Assembly (NCBI RefSeq): GCF_000473045.1
Contig: NZ_AXAY01000001.1
Coordinates: 330,931 to 394,930, forward strand
Length of the DNA: 64,000 nt
Reading direction: 5' to 3'
Origin: Bradyrhizobium sp. WSM3983
GTDB taxonomy: Bacteria > Pseudomonadota > Alphaproteobacteria > Rhizobiales > Xanthobacteraceae
Shown here: in pieces, positions 50,584 through 59,280 of the stretch
How the letters are laid out: each line of letters starts with the position of its first letter
Position numbering within the stretch: position 1 is the stretch's first letter
The notes under the pieces: generated by a model
What the model saw: the letters and a program-made list of their open reading frames with translations, nothing else
Told to the model about the DNA's origin: nothing
Database searches by the model: none
Program-made: the position numbers and the translations under genes

Positions 50584-52028
50584 TTTGTTTCCTCGGCACC
50601 CGCTTCTAGCATCAGCCGAAATAGCGGCTCAGTTCGCATCCAAAATTGTAGGATCTCGCGCGGCCCAGGCAAATCGCCGGTTTGATGCACAAACGCATGC
50701 AACTCACTTATGCTGAATGGAGCCGAAGCATCGTAGCGCAACGCCTTTTCGACTCGAATAGCATCGGCTTCTGGAAGTTGCGCCTTTGCAATCTTCACGA
50801 CGGCGGGCAATATCTGCCGCATCGTTGGAGTGCCATACGCCAGCTTGCCCTTTGATCTTAGATCGGCGGTAAGCGCCGAAAGGTCTCCGATTCGATCAAG
50901 ATAATAGAATATCGAAAGCTCCAAAAAGACTCTGAGCAAGACAGATCCTGCATTCGGGAATCTTTCACGATCGAGCTTTGTCAGCTCATCACGAATGTCG
51001 ATAAGCCGATCGTTTCCAAATCGCACATGGAAGTTTTTTGGGAGAACAGTCGAGCTTACCTTCTTCCCTCGGCGCCGCGTCGCAGCAGCAGTACGAGCAG
51101 CCGTTGAAGCGACAGTCTTGCCGTCCGTTAATTCGGATGGAACGAAGGTGGCATTGCGCTTCCTTACTTTGTCCGCACCCTTCCAGCTGTCCAGGTATCG
51201 CTTGATGTCTTCGTTCTTGTTTAGCGTTCGAGACGACGCTTTCCCGGTCGCGACATCTGTCACCAAGCGCGTGAAGCCTTTCACGAATTCGCTCTTGGCC
51301 GTGCGGCCTAGAAGACCGTGGTCCGCATTTTTCTCAACAAAAAAATATTCCCGCCCGACTGAGGAGTCGAATACGCGATTCAAGGTTGTAAAAACTTTGG
51401 CTCTCGGATTATCGAGCTTTGCCTTCACCTCCTCAGGCAGCGGAAGTGCACGAGCCATATCGGCGATTGCTCGTACCTGACGGGCCTCCTGGATGTCGGA
51501 GACCGAAAAGCCCAGATCATCGGCAAGCTCGTCGTTGTCATAGCCCTCGGTGATTTTATCGAGAATGAAGCTCGCTCGATTTTCCGCCTGCCAAGCGAGA
51601 ACTGGAGTGCCGATATGCCGGCCGGCGACCTGTCGGTCGGTTGCTTTGCGGCTTGGCGCCACGGTCACAGGCACTCGGGCTAAGCTATCGGGATCCAGTA
51701 TCTTTCGTGCAAGCTTTTCAAGCTGCGCACGCGCGGGCCCTTCTAACAAGCCCGGTTCTCGAAGGCCTTTCAGCGCCGCTAGGCGCCGATTCCCTTCGAC
51801 CACAACCAGGCGATTACCTTCGTTGATCGCCAACAATGGTTCATTTGGAAAAAAACCGCGAAGGGCAATGCTCTTGGCAACCTCAAGAGCTTTATCGTGA
51901 TCAAAGAGATACTGAATGATCTCTCGCGGAGCCCTGGCGGTGATCTCACGTCCCAGTCGTGGATTTTTCGGATCGAGTAGTAAACTCGCGACACCAAAGG
52001 GCCGCGTTTGCCAATTTGCGCTTGTCAC
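50580..52028 (-). CDS. ParB/sulfiredoxin-fold protein paired with the methylase
   Basis: 482 residues. N-terminal ParB-like domain with VVEGNRRLAALKGL at 77-90, which fits the ParB/Srx nucleotide-binding box; then a helical part (DELADDLGFSVSDIQEARQV) like the ParB HTH. The C-terminal ~250 residues are unfamiliar, with an Arg/Lys-rich middle (TRRRGKKV). Co-translated with the methylase (4-bp overlap). Lies 154 bp from the 3' end of tRNA-Pro. May be a CTP-binding or nuclease-type DNA protein; exact role unknown. Confidence 0.82.
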   Translation of the reverse strand: MTSANWQTRPFGVASLLLDPKNPRLGREITARAPREIIQYLFDHDKALEVAKSIALRGFFPNEPLLAINEGNRLVVVEGNRRLAALKGLREPGLLEGPARAQLEKLARKILDPDSLARVPVTVAPSRKATDRQVAGRHIGTPVLAWQAENRASFILDKITEGYDNDELADDLGFSVSDIQEARQVRAIADMARALPLPEEVKAKLDNPRAKVFTTLNRVFDSSVGREYFFVEKNADHGLLGRTAKSEFVKGFTRLVTDVATGKASSRTLNKNEDIKRYLDSWKGADKVRKRNATFVPSELTDGKTVASTAARTAAATRRRGKKVSSTVLPKNFHVRFGNDRLIDIRDELTKLDRERFPNAGSVLLRVFLELSIFYYLDRIGDLSALTADLRSKGKLAYGTPTMRQILPAVVKIAKAQLPEADAIRVEKALRYDASAPFSISELHAFVHQTGDLPGPREILQFWMRTEPLFRLMLEAGAEETK

Positions 52029-52182
52029 AGCTTTCCCCCCACCCAGCCGGGCATCATGGTGGAAGGTGCGCAGGCGTGCAACTGGAAGGACGTCCCGCCC
52101 CTGTGGACGAGCGCCCGATCTTCAAATCATCGCGCATTTCGTTGCGCGGCAATCAGTCGGGAACTATAAGCCATTGAAATCT

Positions 52183-52259
52183 TGGTCGGAGTGGCAGGAT
52201 TCGAACCTGCGACCCCTGCGTCCCGAACGCAGTGCTCTACCGGGCTGAGCCACACTCCG
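52183..52259 (-). tRNA. tRNA-Pro (CGG)
   Basis: 77-nt cloverleaf on the minus strand: acceptor CGGAGTG/CACTCCG, anticodon stem CTGCG/CGCAG with loop TTCGGGA (anticodon CGG), T-arm GCAGG-TTCGAAT-CCTGC, and an encoded CCA end at 52185-52183. tRNA 3' ends are favoured integration sites; the AT-rich methylase/ParB pair lies downstream of this one. Confidence 0.95.
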
Positions 52260-52327
52260 ACAAGAGGCCGGCTTATAGCGTCGGGTGTGACGCACCGCAA
52301 GCGGCCGAGCTGAGGAATTTTGTCCCT

Positions 52328-53317
52328 GTGAAAACGGGTCTTGAAACGTTGATTTTACCGGCCGGAAAGGCCGGCGCGGACGCCGCCGCCCGGACCTTGG
52401 CCGCCGGCGGGCTGGTCGCGTTCCCGACCGAGACGGTCTACGGGCTCGGGGCGGACGCCGCCAACGCCGCCGCGATTGCCCATCTCTATGCCGCGAAGGG
52501 CCGGCCGGCCTTCAATCCGCTGATCGCCCATGTCGCCGACCTCGCGGCCGCGCGGCGGATCGGGCGGTTCGACGCGCGCGCCCTGAAGCTTGCCGAGGCG
52601 TTCTGGCCGGGGCCGCTGACACTGGTGGTGCCGAAGACGGAAAATTGCCCGGTGGCCGATCTCGCCACGGCGGGTCTCGACACGATCGCGATCCGCATTC
52701 CCGCCCATCCGGTGGCCGAAGCGATCTTGCGCGCCTTCGGCGGGGCCGTGGTGGCGCCATCCGCAAATATTTCGGGCCACGTCTCGCCGACGCTTGCGGC
52801 CCATGTCGAGAGCGATCTTGCGGGACGGATTGACCTGATCGTGGACGGCGGGCCGGTCGCGGTCGGCGTGGAATCGACCATCGTCGGCTGCCTCAACGCG
52901 CCGATGCTGCTGCGCCCTGGCGGGTTGTCACGCGAACGGATCGAGGCTGTGCTCGGCATGCCCCTGGCGCGGCCGCCGGTGGAGGCCGAGAGCGACGACA
53001 GTCAACCGCTGGCGCCGGGCATGATGGCCTCGCATTACGCGCCGCGCGCCAATGTGCGGCTGAATGCGCGCGACGTGGCACCGGGCGAAGCCTTGCTGGC
53101 GTTCGGGCCTGCGGAGCTGCCCGGACTTGGGGCCGCCGTTGCTGTCATGAATTTGTCGCCCGTGGCTGATCTCGATGAGGCCGCCGCCAATCTATTCGGC
53201 TATCTTCGCAGTCTCGACGCGAAGGCTCCGCGGGCGATTGTCGTGATGACGATTCCCGAAGAAGGCTTGGGCGAAGCGATCAACGACCGGCTCCGGCGCG
53301 CCGCAGTCGCGCGATAG
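52328..53317 (+). CDS. tsaC: L-threonylcarbamoyladenylate synthase (Sua5/YciO/YrdC)
   Basis: 329 residues from the GTG at 52328; the ATG at 52232 lies inside the tRNA and is rejected. YrdC domain: GGLVAFPTETVYGLGADA, KGRPAFNPLIAHV, PLTLVVPKTENCPV, and SANISGHVSPT; a Sua5 C-terminal domain begins at PLAPGMMASHYAPRA. Makes the threonylcarbamoyl-AMP used for t6A at position 37 of ANN-decoding tRNAs. Followed by a palindromic repeat. Confidence 0.92.
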   Translation: MKTGLETLILPAGKAGADAAARTLAAGGLVAFPTETVYGLGADAANAAAIAHLYAAKGRPAFNPLIAHVADLAAARRIGRFDARALKLAEAFWPGPLTLVVPKTENCPVADLATAGLDTIAIRIPAHPVAEAILRAFGGAVVAPSANISGHVSPTLAAHVESDLAGRIDLIVDGGPVAVGVESTIVGCLNAPMLLRPGGLSRERIEAVLGMPLARPPVEAESDDSQPLAPGMMASHYAPRANVRLNARDVAPGEALLAFGPAELPGLGAAVAVMNLSPVADLDEAAANLFGYLRSLDAKAPRAIVVMTIPEEGLGEAINDRLRRAAVAR

Positions 53318-53364
53318 CGCATGATCCGGAAAGTGTGCAGCGGTTTTCCGATAGGATCATGCGC
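53318..53364. repeat. Palindromic repeat (GCATGATCC family), copy 1
   Basis: GCGCATGATCC...GGATCATGCGC with the inner block AGTGTGCAGCGGTTTTCCG. Matches the reverse complement of 55264-55312 with a few changes. Confidence 0.8.
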
Positions 53365-53395
53365 AAGAGAGTAAGAGCTAAGAAGAGACGAGACG

Positions 53396-54823
53396 ATGAA
53401 CATCAATCAATCCGCCACCCCTCCGCTTGCGCCCGAATTGATCGACCAATTCCGCAAGATCGTCGGCGACAAGCACGCGATCACCGATGCGGCTGACATC
53501 CAGGCTTACGTCACCGAGGAGCGCAATCTGTTCCACGGCCGCTCACCGCTGGTGCTGCGCCCGGGCTCGACGGCCGAAGTCTCCGCGATCTGCAAGCTCG
53601 CCTCGGAGCGCAGAATCGCGCTGGTGCCGCAGGGCGGCAACACCGGGCTGGTCGGCGGGCAGACGCCGCACAATGGCGAGGTCGTGGTGTCGCTGCGCCG
53701 GCTCGACAAGATTCGCGAGGTCGACCCCGCCTCCAACACCATGACCTGCGAGGCCGGCGTGGTGCTGCAGATCGCGCAGCAGAAGGCGTCTGACGTCGAC
53801 CGGCTGTTTCCGCTGTCACTGGGCGCTGAAGGAAGCTGCACCATCGGCGGCAATCTCTCGACCAATGCCGGCGGCACCGCGGCGCTTGCCTATGGCGTGG
53901 CGCGCGAGATGGCGCTGGGGCTGGAAGTGGTGCTCGCCGACGGGCGCGTGCTCAACGTGCTGTCGAAGCTGAAGAAGGACAACACCGGCTACAATCTGCA
54001 CAACCTCTTCATCGGCGCGGAAGGCACGCTCGGCATCATTACCGCGGCAACGCTCAAACTGTTTCCGAAGCCGCGGGCGATCGAGACCGCCTATGTCGGG
54101 CTGAAGTCGCCGGCGGCGGCCTTGAGCCTGCTGACCATTGCGCAAAGCGAGGCCGCCAATGCGCTGACGAGTTTTGAGCTGCTGTCGGAAATGGCGGTGG
54201 ACTTCTCGGTCCGCCACGGCATCGACGTGCGCGACCCGCTCGCAGAAAAGCATCCCTGGTACGTGCTGATGGAATTGTCCTCTCCGAGCGACGATGCCCG
54301 CACGCCGCTGGAGACGATCCTGGCCCGCGCCATGGAAGAGGAGATCGTCGACGACGCCGTGATCGCGGCCAACCTCACCCAACGCAACGGTTTCTGGAAG
54401 CTGCGTGAGGAGATGTCATCAGCGCAGAAACCCGAGGGCGGCTCGATCAAGCACGACATCTCGGTACCGACCGCAGCGGTGCCGGCCTTCATCGAGGAAG
54501 CCAACGCCGCCGTGGTGAAGCTGATCCCCGGCGCGCGGCCGGTGCCGTTCGGCCATCTCGGCGACGGCAATCTGCATTACAATGTCAGCCAGCCGATCGG
54601 TGCCGACACCGCGGATTATCTGGCGCGCTGGCACGAGATGAACGCTGTGGTGTTCGCAATCGTGCTGCGCATGGGCGGGTCGATCTCGGCCGAGCACGGC
54701 ATCGGCGTGCTCAAGCGCGACGAGCTGCCTGACGTCAAGGACAAGACCGCGATCGAGCTGATGCGCGCGATCAAGGCGATGCTCGATCCGCACGGCATCA
54801 TGAATCCGGGGAAGGTGCTGTGA
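53396..54823 (+). CDS. FAD-dependent D-2-hydroxyacid dehydrogenase (GlcD/D2HGDH family)
   Basis: 475 residues. FAD-binding domain with LVPQGGNTGLVGGQTP and GAEGSCTIGGNLSTNAGG; C-terminal cap with GHLGDGNLHYNVS and SAEHGIGVLKRDEL, the metal/substrate site. Oxidises a D-2-hydroxyacid, such as D-lactate or D-2-hydroxyglutarate, passing electrons to an acceptor such as ETF or cytochrome c (family knowledge). Overlaps the GNAT gene by 4 bp. Confidence 0.9.
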   Translation: MNINQSATPPLAPELIDQFRKIVGDKHAITDAADIQAYVTEERNLFHGRSPLVLRPGSTAEVSAICKLASERRIALVPQGGNTGLVGGQTPHNGEVVVSLRRLDKIREVDPASNTMTCEAGVVLQIAQQKASDVDRLFPLSLGAEGSCTIGGNLSTNAGGTAALAYGVAREMALGLEVVLADGRVLNVLSKLKKDNTGYNLHNLFIGAEGTLGIITAATLKLFPKPRAIETAYVGLKSPAAALSLLTIAQSEAANALTSFELLSEMAVDFSVRHGIDVRDPLAEKHPWYVLMELSSPSDDARTPLETILARAMEEEIVDDAVIAANLTQRNGFWKLREEMSSAQKPEGGSIKHDISVPTAAVPAFIEEANAAVVKLIPGARPVPFGHLGDGNLHYNVSQPIGADTADYLARWHEMNAVVFAIVLRMGGSISAEHGIGVLKRDELPDVKDKTAIELMRAIKAMLDPHGIMNPGKVL

Positions 54824-55257
54824 GCGCTCTTGCGATCGACGCGATCAACGATGGCGACGTGGAACCGGTCGTGGCGCTATGGCAGCGCTGCGGCCTGACG
54901 CGGCCCTGGAACGATCCGCATGCCGATATCGCGCTGGCGCGGCGGCGCGACAATTCCACCGTGCTGATCGGCCGCGACAATGGTGCGATCGTCGCGACCG
55001 TCATGGTCGGCCATGACGGCCATCGCGGCTGGGTCTATTACGTCGCGGTCGACCCCGATGGACGCAAGCGCGGCCTTGGCCGGGCGATCATGGCCGCCGC
55101 CGAGGACTGGCTGCGGAGTGCCGGCATCGCAAAGCTTCAGCTGCTGGTCCGCCGCGAGAATGCGCAGGCCAATGCATTCTATCAATCATTGGGCTTCGAG
55201 GAATCGACCTCGGTGATGTTCCAGAAGTGGCTCGACGGCCGCGCCCCCACATCATGA
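54820..55257 (+). CDS. GNAT-family N-acetyltransferase
   Basis: 145 residues. Acetyl-CoA site VYYVAVDPDGRKRGLGRAIM (motif A) with ARRENAQANAFYQSLGF near the end (written LVRRENAQANAFYQSLGF in the protein). Resembles the YpeA group. Substrate unknown. Co-translated with the dehydrogenase (ATGA-type overlap). Confidence 0.87.
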   Translation: MSALAIDAINDGDVEPVVALWQRCGLTRPWNDPHADIALARRRDNSTVLIGRDNGAIVATVMVGHDGHRGWVYYVAVDPDGRKRGLGRAIMAAAEDWLRSAGIAKLQLLVRRENAQANAFYQSLGFEESTSVMFQKWLDGRAPTS

Positions 55258-55263
55258 CTTTTT

Positions 55264-55312
55264 GAGCATGATCTTTTCGGAAAACCGCTTCACACTTTTC
55301 CGGATCATGCTC
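55264..55312. repeat. Palindromic repeat (GCATGATCC family), copy 2
   Basis: GAGCATGATC...GATCATGCTC with inner GGAAAACCGCTTCACACTT; the inverted counterpart of the copy at 53318. A hallmark rhizobial intergenic element (from memory). Confidence 0.8.
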
Positions 55313-55329
55313 GCATCCGGAAGACAGCA

Positions 55330-55911
55330 ATGACCATCTCCGACCGCGTCCGCATCAAGGACGTCCGTGTGCTCTCGGACGGCTGGACCACGCTGAAGAG
55401 CACGACGTTCGACTACCGCCGCGCCAACGGCGAATGGCAGACGCAGAAGCGCGAGACCTATGAGCGCGACAACGCCGCCGCCGTACTGCCCTACAATCGT
55501 GCGCGCCGCACCGTGATCCTGGTGAAGCAGTTCCGCCTGCCGGCATTCATTCGCGGCTACGACGACCTGCTGATCGAAGCGGCCGCCGGCGTGCTCGACG
55601 ACGCCGCCCCCGAGGTACGTATCCGCGCCGAGGCCGAGGAGGAGACCGGCTATCGCCTGCACGACGTCCACAAGGTGTTCGAGGCCTTCATGAGCCCGGG
55701 CGCCATCACCGAGAAACTGCATTTTTTCGTCGCCGAATACGAGCCGGGGATGCGCGTGAGCGACGGCGGCGGCCTCGAGCACGAGGGCGAGGATATCGAG
55801 GTGCTGGAGCTCGGCATCGACGAGGCGCTCGCCATGATCGCCGACGGCCGCATCATCGATGCCAAGGCGATCATGCTGCTGCAATACGCGGCGCTGCATA
55901 TTTTTCGGTAG
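55330..55911 (+). CDS. nudK: Nudix hydrolase, NudK/ADP-ribose pyrophosphatase type
   Basis: 193 residues. Nudix box: AAAGVLDDAAPEVRIRAEAE then EETGY (G-x5-E-x7-REUxEExGU with Ala-Gly at the start, as in NudK). KQFRLPAFIRGYDDLLIEAAAG is typical of GDP-mannose pyrophosphatase (in part: KQFRLPAFIRGYDDLLIEA). Hydrolyses nucleotide sugars such as GDP-mannose or ADP-ribose. Confidence 0.88.
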   Translation: MTISDRVRIKDVRVLSDGWTTLKSTTFDYRRANGEWQTQKRETYERDNAAAVLPYNRARRTVILVKQFRLPAFIRGYDDLLIEAAAGVLDDAAPEVRIRAEAEEETGYRLHDVHKVFEAFMSPGAITEKLHFFVAEYEPGMRVSDGGGLEHEGEDIEVLELGIDEALAMIADGRIIDAKAIMLLQYAALHIFR

Positions 55912-55935
55912 GGTCGCCGCCGCGAGCTCGCTGCA

Positions 55936-56054
55936 CCTCTCCCGCTTGCGGGAGAGGTCGGCGCGTAGCGCCGGGTGAGGGCTCTCTCCTCATCGGGGCT
56001 TCCCCATTGCGGAAGCACCCCCACCCCAGCCCTCCCCCGCAAGCGGGAGAGGGA
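55936..56054. repeat. Palindromic repeats CCTCTCCCGC/GCGGGAGAGG
   Basis: Stem CCTCTCCCGC-tt-GCGGGAGAGG (55936-55957) and a second stem at 56031-56054 (CCCTCCCCCGC-aa-GCGGGAGAGGG-type). A shorter single copy is at 60258. Common rhizobial repeat class. Confidence 0.7.
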
Positions 56055-56177
56055 GCAGACTTCCGCCGCGGCGAGCTATCCAATCTGCAATTCAGGCCTG
56101 CGCCGTCCCGCTCCCGGTTGAGCAACTCCCAAACTATCTCTAGTCTGGTCTCTAACCAAGAACCAGGAGACGCGCCC

Positions 56178-57107
56178 ATGTCCGCTCCGCGCGATGACGA
56201 ATTCGGCTTTGCGCCCGACTATGATTCCCCCGTCCCCTATATGCAGCGCACGCGGGACTATTACACCGCGATCGGCTACACCACCGCCTATCGCTGGGCG
56301 CATTACACCGAGGCGCCGTTCCAGAAGCTGAAGAAGCCGCTGGCACAAACGCGCGTGACGATCATCACCACGGCGGCGCCCTACGATCCGACCAAGGGCG
56401 ACCAGGGGCCTGGTGCGGCGTACAATGGCAGCGCGAAATTCTATCAGGTCTATGACGGCAACACGTCGCAGCCACACGATTTGCGCATCTCGCATATCGG
56501 CTACGACCGCAAGCACACGTCAGCGACCGACAACGGCACCTGGTTTCCGCTGCCGCAGCTTTTGAAAGCGTCCGCCGCCGGCCGTATTGGCGAGGTCGCG
56601 CCGCGCTTCTTCGGCGCGCCGACCAATCGCAGCCATCGCGTCACGCTCGACACCGACGCGCCGGAGATTTTGGCGCGCTGCCTCACTGATGCGGTCGACG
56701 TCGCGGTGCTGGTGCCGAACTGCCCGGTGTGTCACCAGACCACGGCCCTGGTGGCGCGGCATCTCGAGGCCAACGGCATTCCGACCGTGGTGATGGGCTG
56801 CGCCAAGGACATCGTCGAGCACGCCGCGGTGCCGCGCTTCCTGTTCTCGGACTTCCCGCTCGGCAATTCCGCCGGCAAGCCGCACGAGACCGCCTCGCAG
56901 GCGCAGACGCTCGAGCTGGCGCTTCGGTTGCTGGAGACCGCGAGCGGCCCCCAGACCACGATGCAGTCGCCGCTGCGCTGGAGCGAGGATGCCTCCTGGA
57001 AGCTCGACTACAACAACGTCGCCCAGCTCTCGCCGGAAGAACTCGCTCGCCGCCGCGCCGAATTCGACAAGCAGAAGGAGATCGCCCGCGGCAACCGCGC
57101 CGCCTGA
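56178..57107 (+). CDS. Selenoprotein-B-like (glycine/D-proline reductase family) protein with Cys
   Basis: 309 residues from the ATG at 56178 (AGGAGA upstream). Family match rests on VAVLVPNCPVCHQTTALVAR with C182 and C185 at the redox site and HIGYDRKHTSATDNGTWFPL earlier. In the anaerobic reductases one of these positions is selenocysteine; here both are Cys and no UGA is in frame. No partner reductase subunits are nearby, so an aerobic redox or lyase role is more likely. Followed by a CoA-transferase 36 bp later, probably one unit. Confidence 0.78.
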   Translation: MSAPRDDEFGFAPDYDSPVPYMQRTRDYYTAIGYTTAYRWAHYTEAPFQKLKKPLAQTRVTIITTAAPYDPTKGDQGPGAAYNGSAKFYQVYDGNTSQPHDLRISHIGYDRKHTSATDNGTWFPLPQLLKASAAGRIGEVAPRFFGAPTNRSHRVTLDTDAPEILARCLTDAVDVAVLVPNCPVCHQTTALVARHLEANGIPTVVMGCAKDIVEHAAVPRFLFSDFPLGNSAGKPHETASQAQTLELALRLLETASGPQTTMQSPLRWSEDASWKLDYNNVAQLSPEELARRRAEFDKQKEIARGNRAA

Positions 57108-57143
57108 CGTCCTCCAACAACGACAACAACAAGGGAGAGAGAC

Positions 57144-58337
57144 GTGACGCGACCGTTCGAGGGCGTGAAGATCCTGGACTTCACCCAAGTGCTGGCCGGC
57201 CCCTATGCGAGCTACCAGCTCGCGCTGCTGGGCGCCGACGTCATCAAGGTCGAGCGGCGCGAGGGCGAGGACATGCGCCGCACGCCGCTGTCGCGCGAAT
57301 GGGCCGAGCGCGGGCTCGCACCGGCGTTCCAGGCCATCAACGGCAACAAGCGCAGTCTGACGCTCGATCTGCAAAAGCCTGACGCGATCGCGATCGTGAA
57401 GAAGCTTGCGGCGCAAGTCGACGTCGTCATGGAGAATTTTCGCCCAGGCGTGATGGACAAGCTCGGCATCGGCTATGAGGCGCTCTCGGCGATCAATCCC
57501 AAGCTGATCTATTGCGCGGTGTCAGGTTTTGGCCAGACCGGCCCGGATCGTCTGCGGCCCGGCTATGACGGCAAGATGCAGGCGCTGTCGGGCATCATGG
57601 CGATCACGGGCCATCCCGAGACCGGGCCGACGCGCGCGGGTTTTGCGGTGTGCGATGTGCTCTCCGGCGCGACGGCGGCGTTCGGCGTGTCGAGCGCGCT
57701 GTATCAACGCGACCGCACCGGCAAGGGACAGCTCATCGACGTCTCCATGCTGGAGGCGACGATGGCGTTTCTCTCGGGCCAGATCGCGGATTGGTTGGTC
57801 GCCGGGCATCGTCAGCAGCTCTCGGGCAATCAGGCGGTGAGCCGCCGGACCACGGCGAATTTGTTCAGATGCGGCGATGGTCACATCCTGCTCGCCGTCA
57901 ACAACGAGAAGCAATATCGCGCGCTGATGGCCGCGCTCGGCCGCGAGGACACGCTATCCGATCCGCGCTTCGTGGACTGGTTCGCGCGTAACGAGAACGA
58001 GCCTGCCTTGCGCGTCATCATCGAAGAGGCACTCGCAGCAAAGCCCGCGCGCGAATGGGAGACGATCCTGGAAGACGCCGGCGCGCCCTGCGCCAGCATC
58101 TGGAAGGTCGAGGAGGTCATCGACCATCCGCAGATCAAGGCGCGCGGCGCGATCCAGGAGCTGGACACGCAATACGGCCGCCTGCGCTTTGCCGGCAGCG
58201 GATTCAAGCTCGCACATGGTGGTGGCAAGCTCGACCGGATGGCGCCGGAATTGGGCGCGGACACGGATGCGGTGCTGGGCGAGCTCGGATTCGATGCAGC
58301 GGAGATTGCGGCGTTGCGGGCAAGGGAGATTGTTTAA
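57144..58337 (+). CDS. CaiB/BaiF-family (class III) CoA-transferase
   Basis: 397 residues. FEGVKILDFTQVLAGPYAS, GADVIKVERREGEDMR, and VSGFGQTGP followed by the catalytic Asp in GYDGKMQALSG (~residue 142). Moves CoA between carboxylic acids through an aspartyl-CoA thioester. GGGAGAGA precedes the start. Substrate unknown; pairing with the selenoprotein-B-like gene suggests one catabolic route. Confidence 0.92.
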   Translation: MTRPFEGVKILDFTQVLAGPYASYQLALLGADVIKVERREGEDMRRTPLSREWAERGLAPAFQAINGNKRSLTLDLQKPDAIAIVKKLAAQVDVVMENFRPGVMDKLGIGYEALSAINPKLIYCAVSGFGQTGPDRLRPGYDGKMQALSGIMAITGHPETGPTRAGFAVCDVLSGATAAFGVSSALYQRDRTGKGQLIDVSMLEATMAFLSGQIADWLVAGHRQQLSGNQAVSRRTTANLFRCGDGHILLAVNNEKQYRALMAALGREDTLSDPRFVDWFARNENEPALRVIIEEALAAKPAREWETILEDAGAPCASIWKVEEVIDHPQIKARGAIQELDTQYGRLRFAGSGFKLAHGGGKLDRMAPELGADTDAVLGELGFDAAEIAALRAREIV

Positions 58338-58341
58338 AACT

Positions 58342-58449
58342 CCGCTGCCGTAGGGTGGGCAAAGCGAAGCGTGCCCACCATCGCGCATCGCATAACTGGA
58401 CAGATGGTGGGCACGGCGCGTTGCGCCTTTGCCCACCCTACGGCAGCGG
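58342..58449. repeat. Long palindromic intergenic repeat (CCGTAGGGTGGGC family)
   Basis: CCGCTGCCGTAGGGTGGGCA (from 58342) is the complement of the end at 58430-58449, and CGTGCCCACCATC pairs with GATGGTGGGCACG inside. Almost the whole gap between two convergent genes is one hairpin, so it could also end transcription from both sides. Confidence 0.85.
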
Positions 58450-58452
58450 TGA

Positions 58453-59217
58453 TCAGAACAACGACCCTTGCCCATCATCCGATGAGCTAGCCACTGCCTT
58501 CCGCACCGCCTTTTTGGGCTTCACCGCCTCTGCTTCGGCCTCCATCTCCTCCGCGCTGATCGGCAAGAGCAGCTGATCGTCGTCATTGGCGACGCGATTG
58601 ACGCGGGTCGACACCGGGTGCCAGGCGAATTCGCCGCGGCGCGGGGCGGTCATCAGCGGCAGGATCGCATCGACCTCGTCGCCGCGGCAATCGAGCCAGC
58701 GTTCGAAATCGCGCGGGCTGATGGTGACGGGCACGCGGTCATGCAGCGCGGCGATGTCCTCGCCCGCGGCCGCCGTGACGATCGCCACCGTGTCGAGTTC
58801 CTCGCCGTTCGGCCCGATCCAGGTTTCGAACACCGCGGCAAGGCCGAGCGGCGCACCATCGGCGCGATGGATGAAGAACGGCTGCTTGCGGCTGTCGACC
58901 GCCTTCCATTCGTAATAGCCGTCGGCCGGGATCAGCCCACGCCGCCGGCGGATCGCGCGTTTGAAGGCGGGCTTCTCCAGCACCGTCTCGCAGCGGGCGT
59001 TGATCAGCAGCGTAAAGCCCTTGGGATCCTTGACCCAGCCCGGCAACAGGCCCCAGCGCATCAGGCGAAAATGGCGGGCGCCGTTCTCGACCAGGACGAC
59101 CGGAATCGGTTGCGTCGGCGCGACATTGTACCGTGGCGGGAAATTCGGCTGCTCGATGTAGCCGAACAGTTGCCGCAAAGCCGCGGGGGCCGAAGTTATG
59201 ACGAAGCGTCCACACAT
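58453..59217 (-). CDS. SRAP-domain protein (YedK/HMCES family)
   Basis: 254 residues. Catalytic C2 (MCGRF), N73 (INARCET), E103 (GYYEWK) and H159 (LHDRVPV), the set that forms a covalent DNA-protein crosslink at abasic sites to protect single-stranded DNA. The C-terminal 30 residues are a Lys/Glu-rich tail ending SSDDGQGSLF, a plausible beta-clamp-like or protein-binding end (inference). Confidence 0.93.
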   Translation of the reverse strand: MCGRFVITSAPAALRQLFGYIEQPNFPPRYNVAPTQPIPVVLVENGARHFRLMRWGLLPGWVKDPKGFTLLINARCETVLEKPAFKRAIRRRRGLIPADGYYEWKAVDSRKQPFFIHRADGAPLGLAAVFETWIGPNGEELDTVAIVTAAAGEDIAALHDRVPVTISPRDFERWLDCRGDEVDAILPLMTAPRRGEFAWHPVSTRVNRVANDDDQLLLPISAEEMEAEAEAVKPKKAVRKAVASSSDDGQGSLF

Positions 59218-59280
59218 CCTGGGGCGTCTATATAGGTTCCGTTCAGGTCCTTTTAACCCCGAACGTTAACACTGCGGCGG

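Noticed and set aside
49300..52260. Integrase-bearing genomic island at tRNA-Pro
   Set aside because: No integrase or duplicated tRNA 3' end is visible, so I call only a gene pair next to a tRNA.
52232..52327. ATG start of tsaC at 52232
   Set aside because: It lies within the tRNA-Pro gene on the opposite strand; the GTG at 52328 gives the normal N-terminus.
56721..56732. Selenocysteine codon in the selenoprotein-B-like gene
   Set aside because: Both positions are ordinary Cys codons (TGC and TGT) and no in-frame TGA or SECIS-like hairpin follows.
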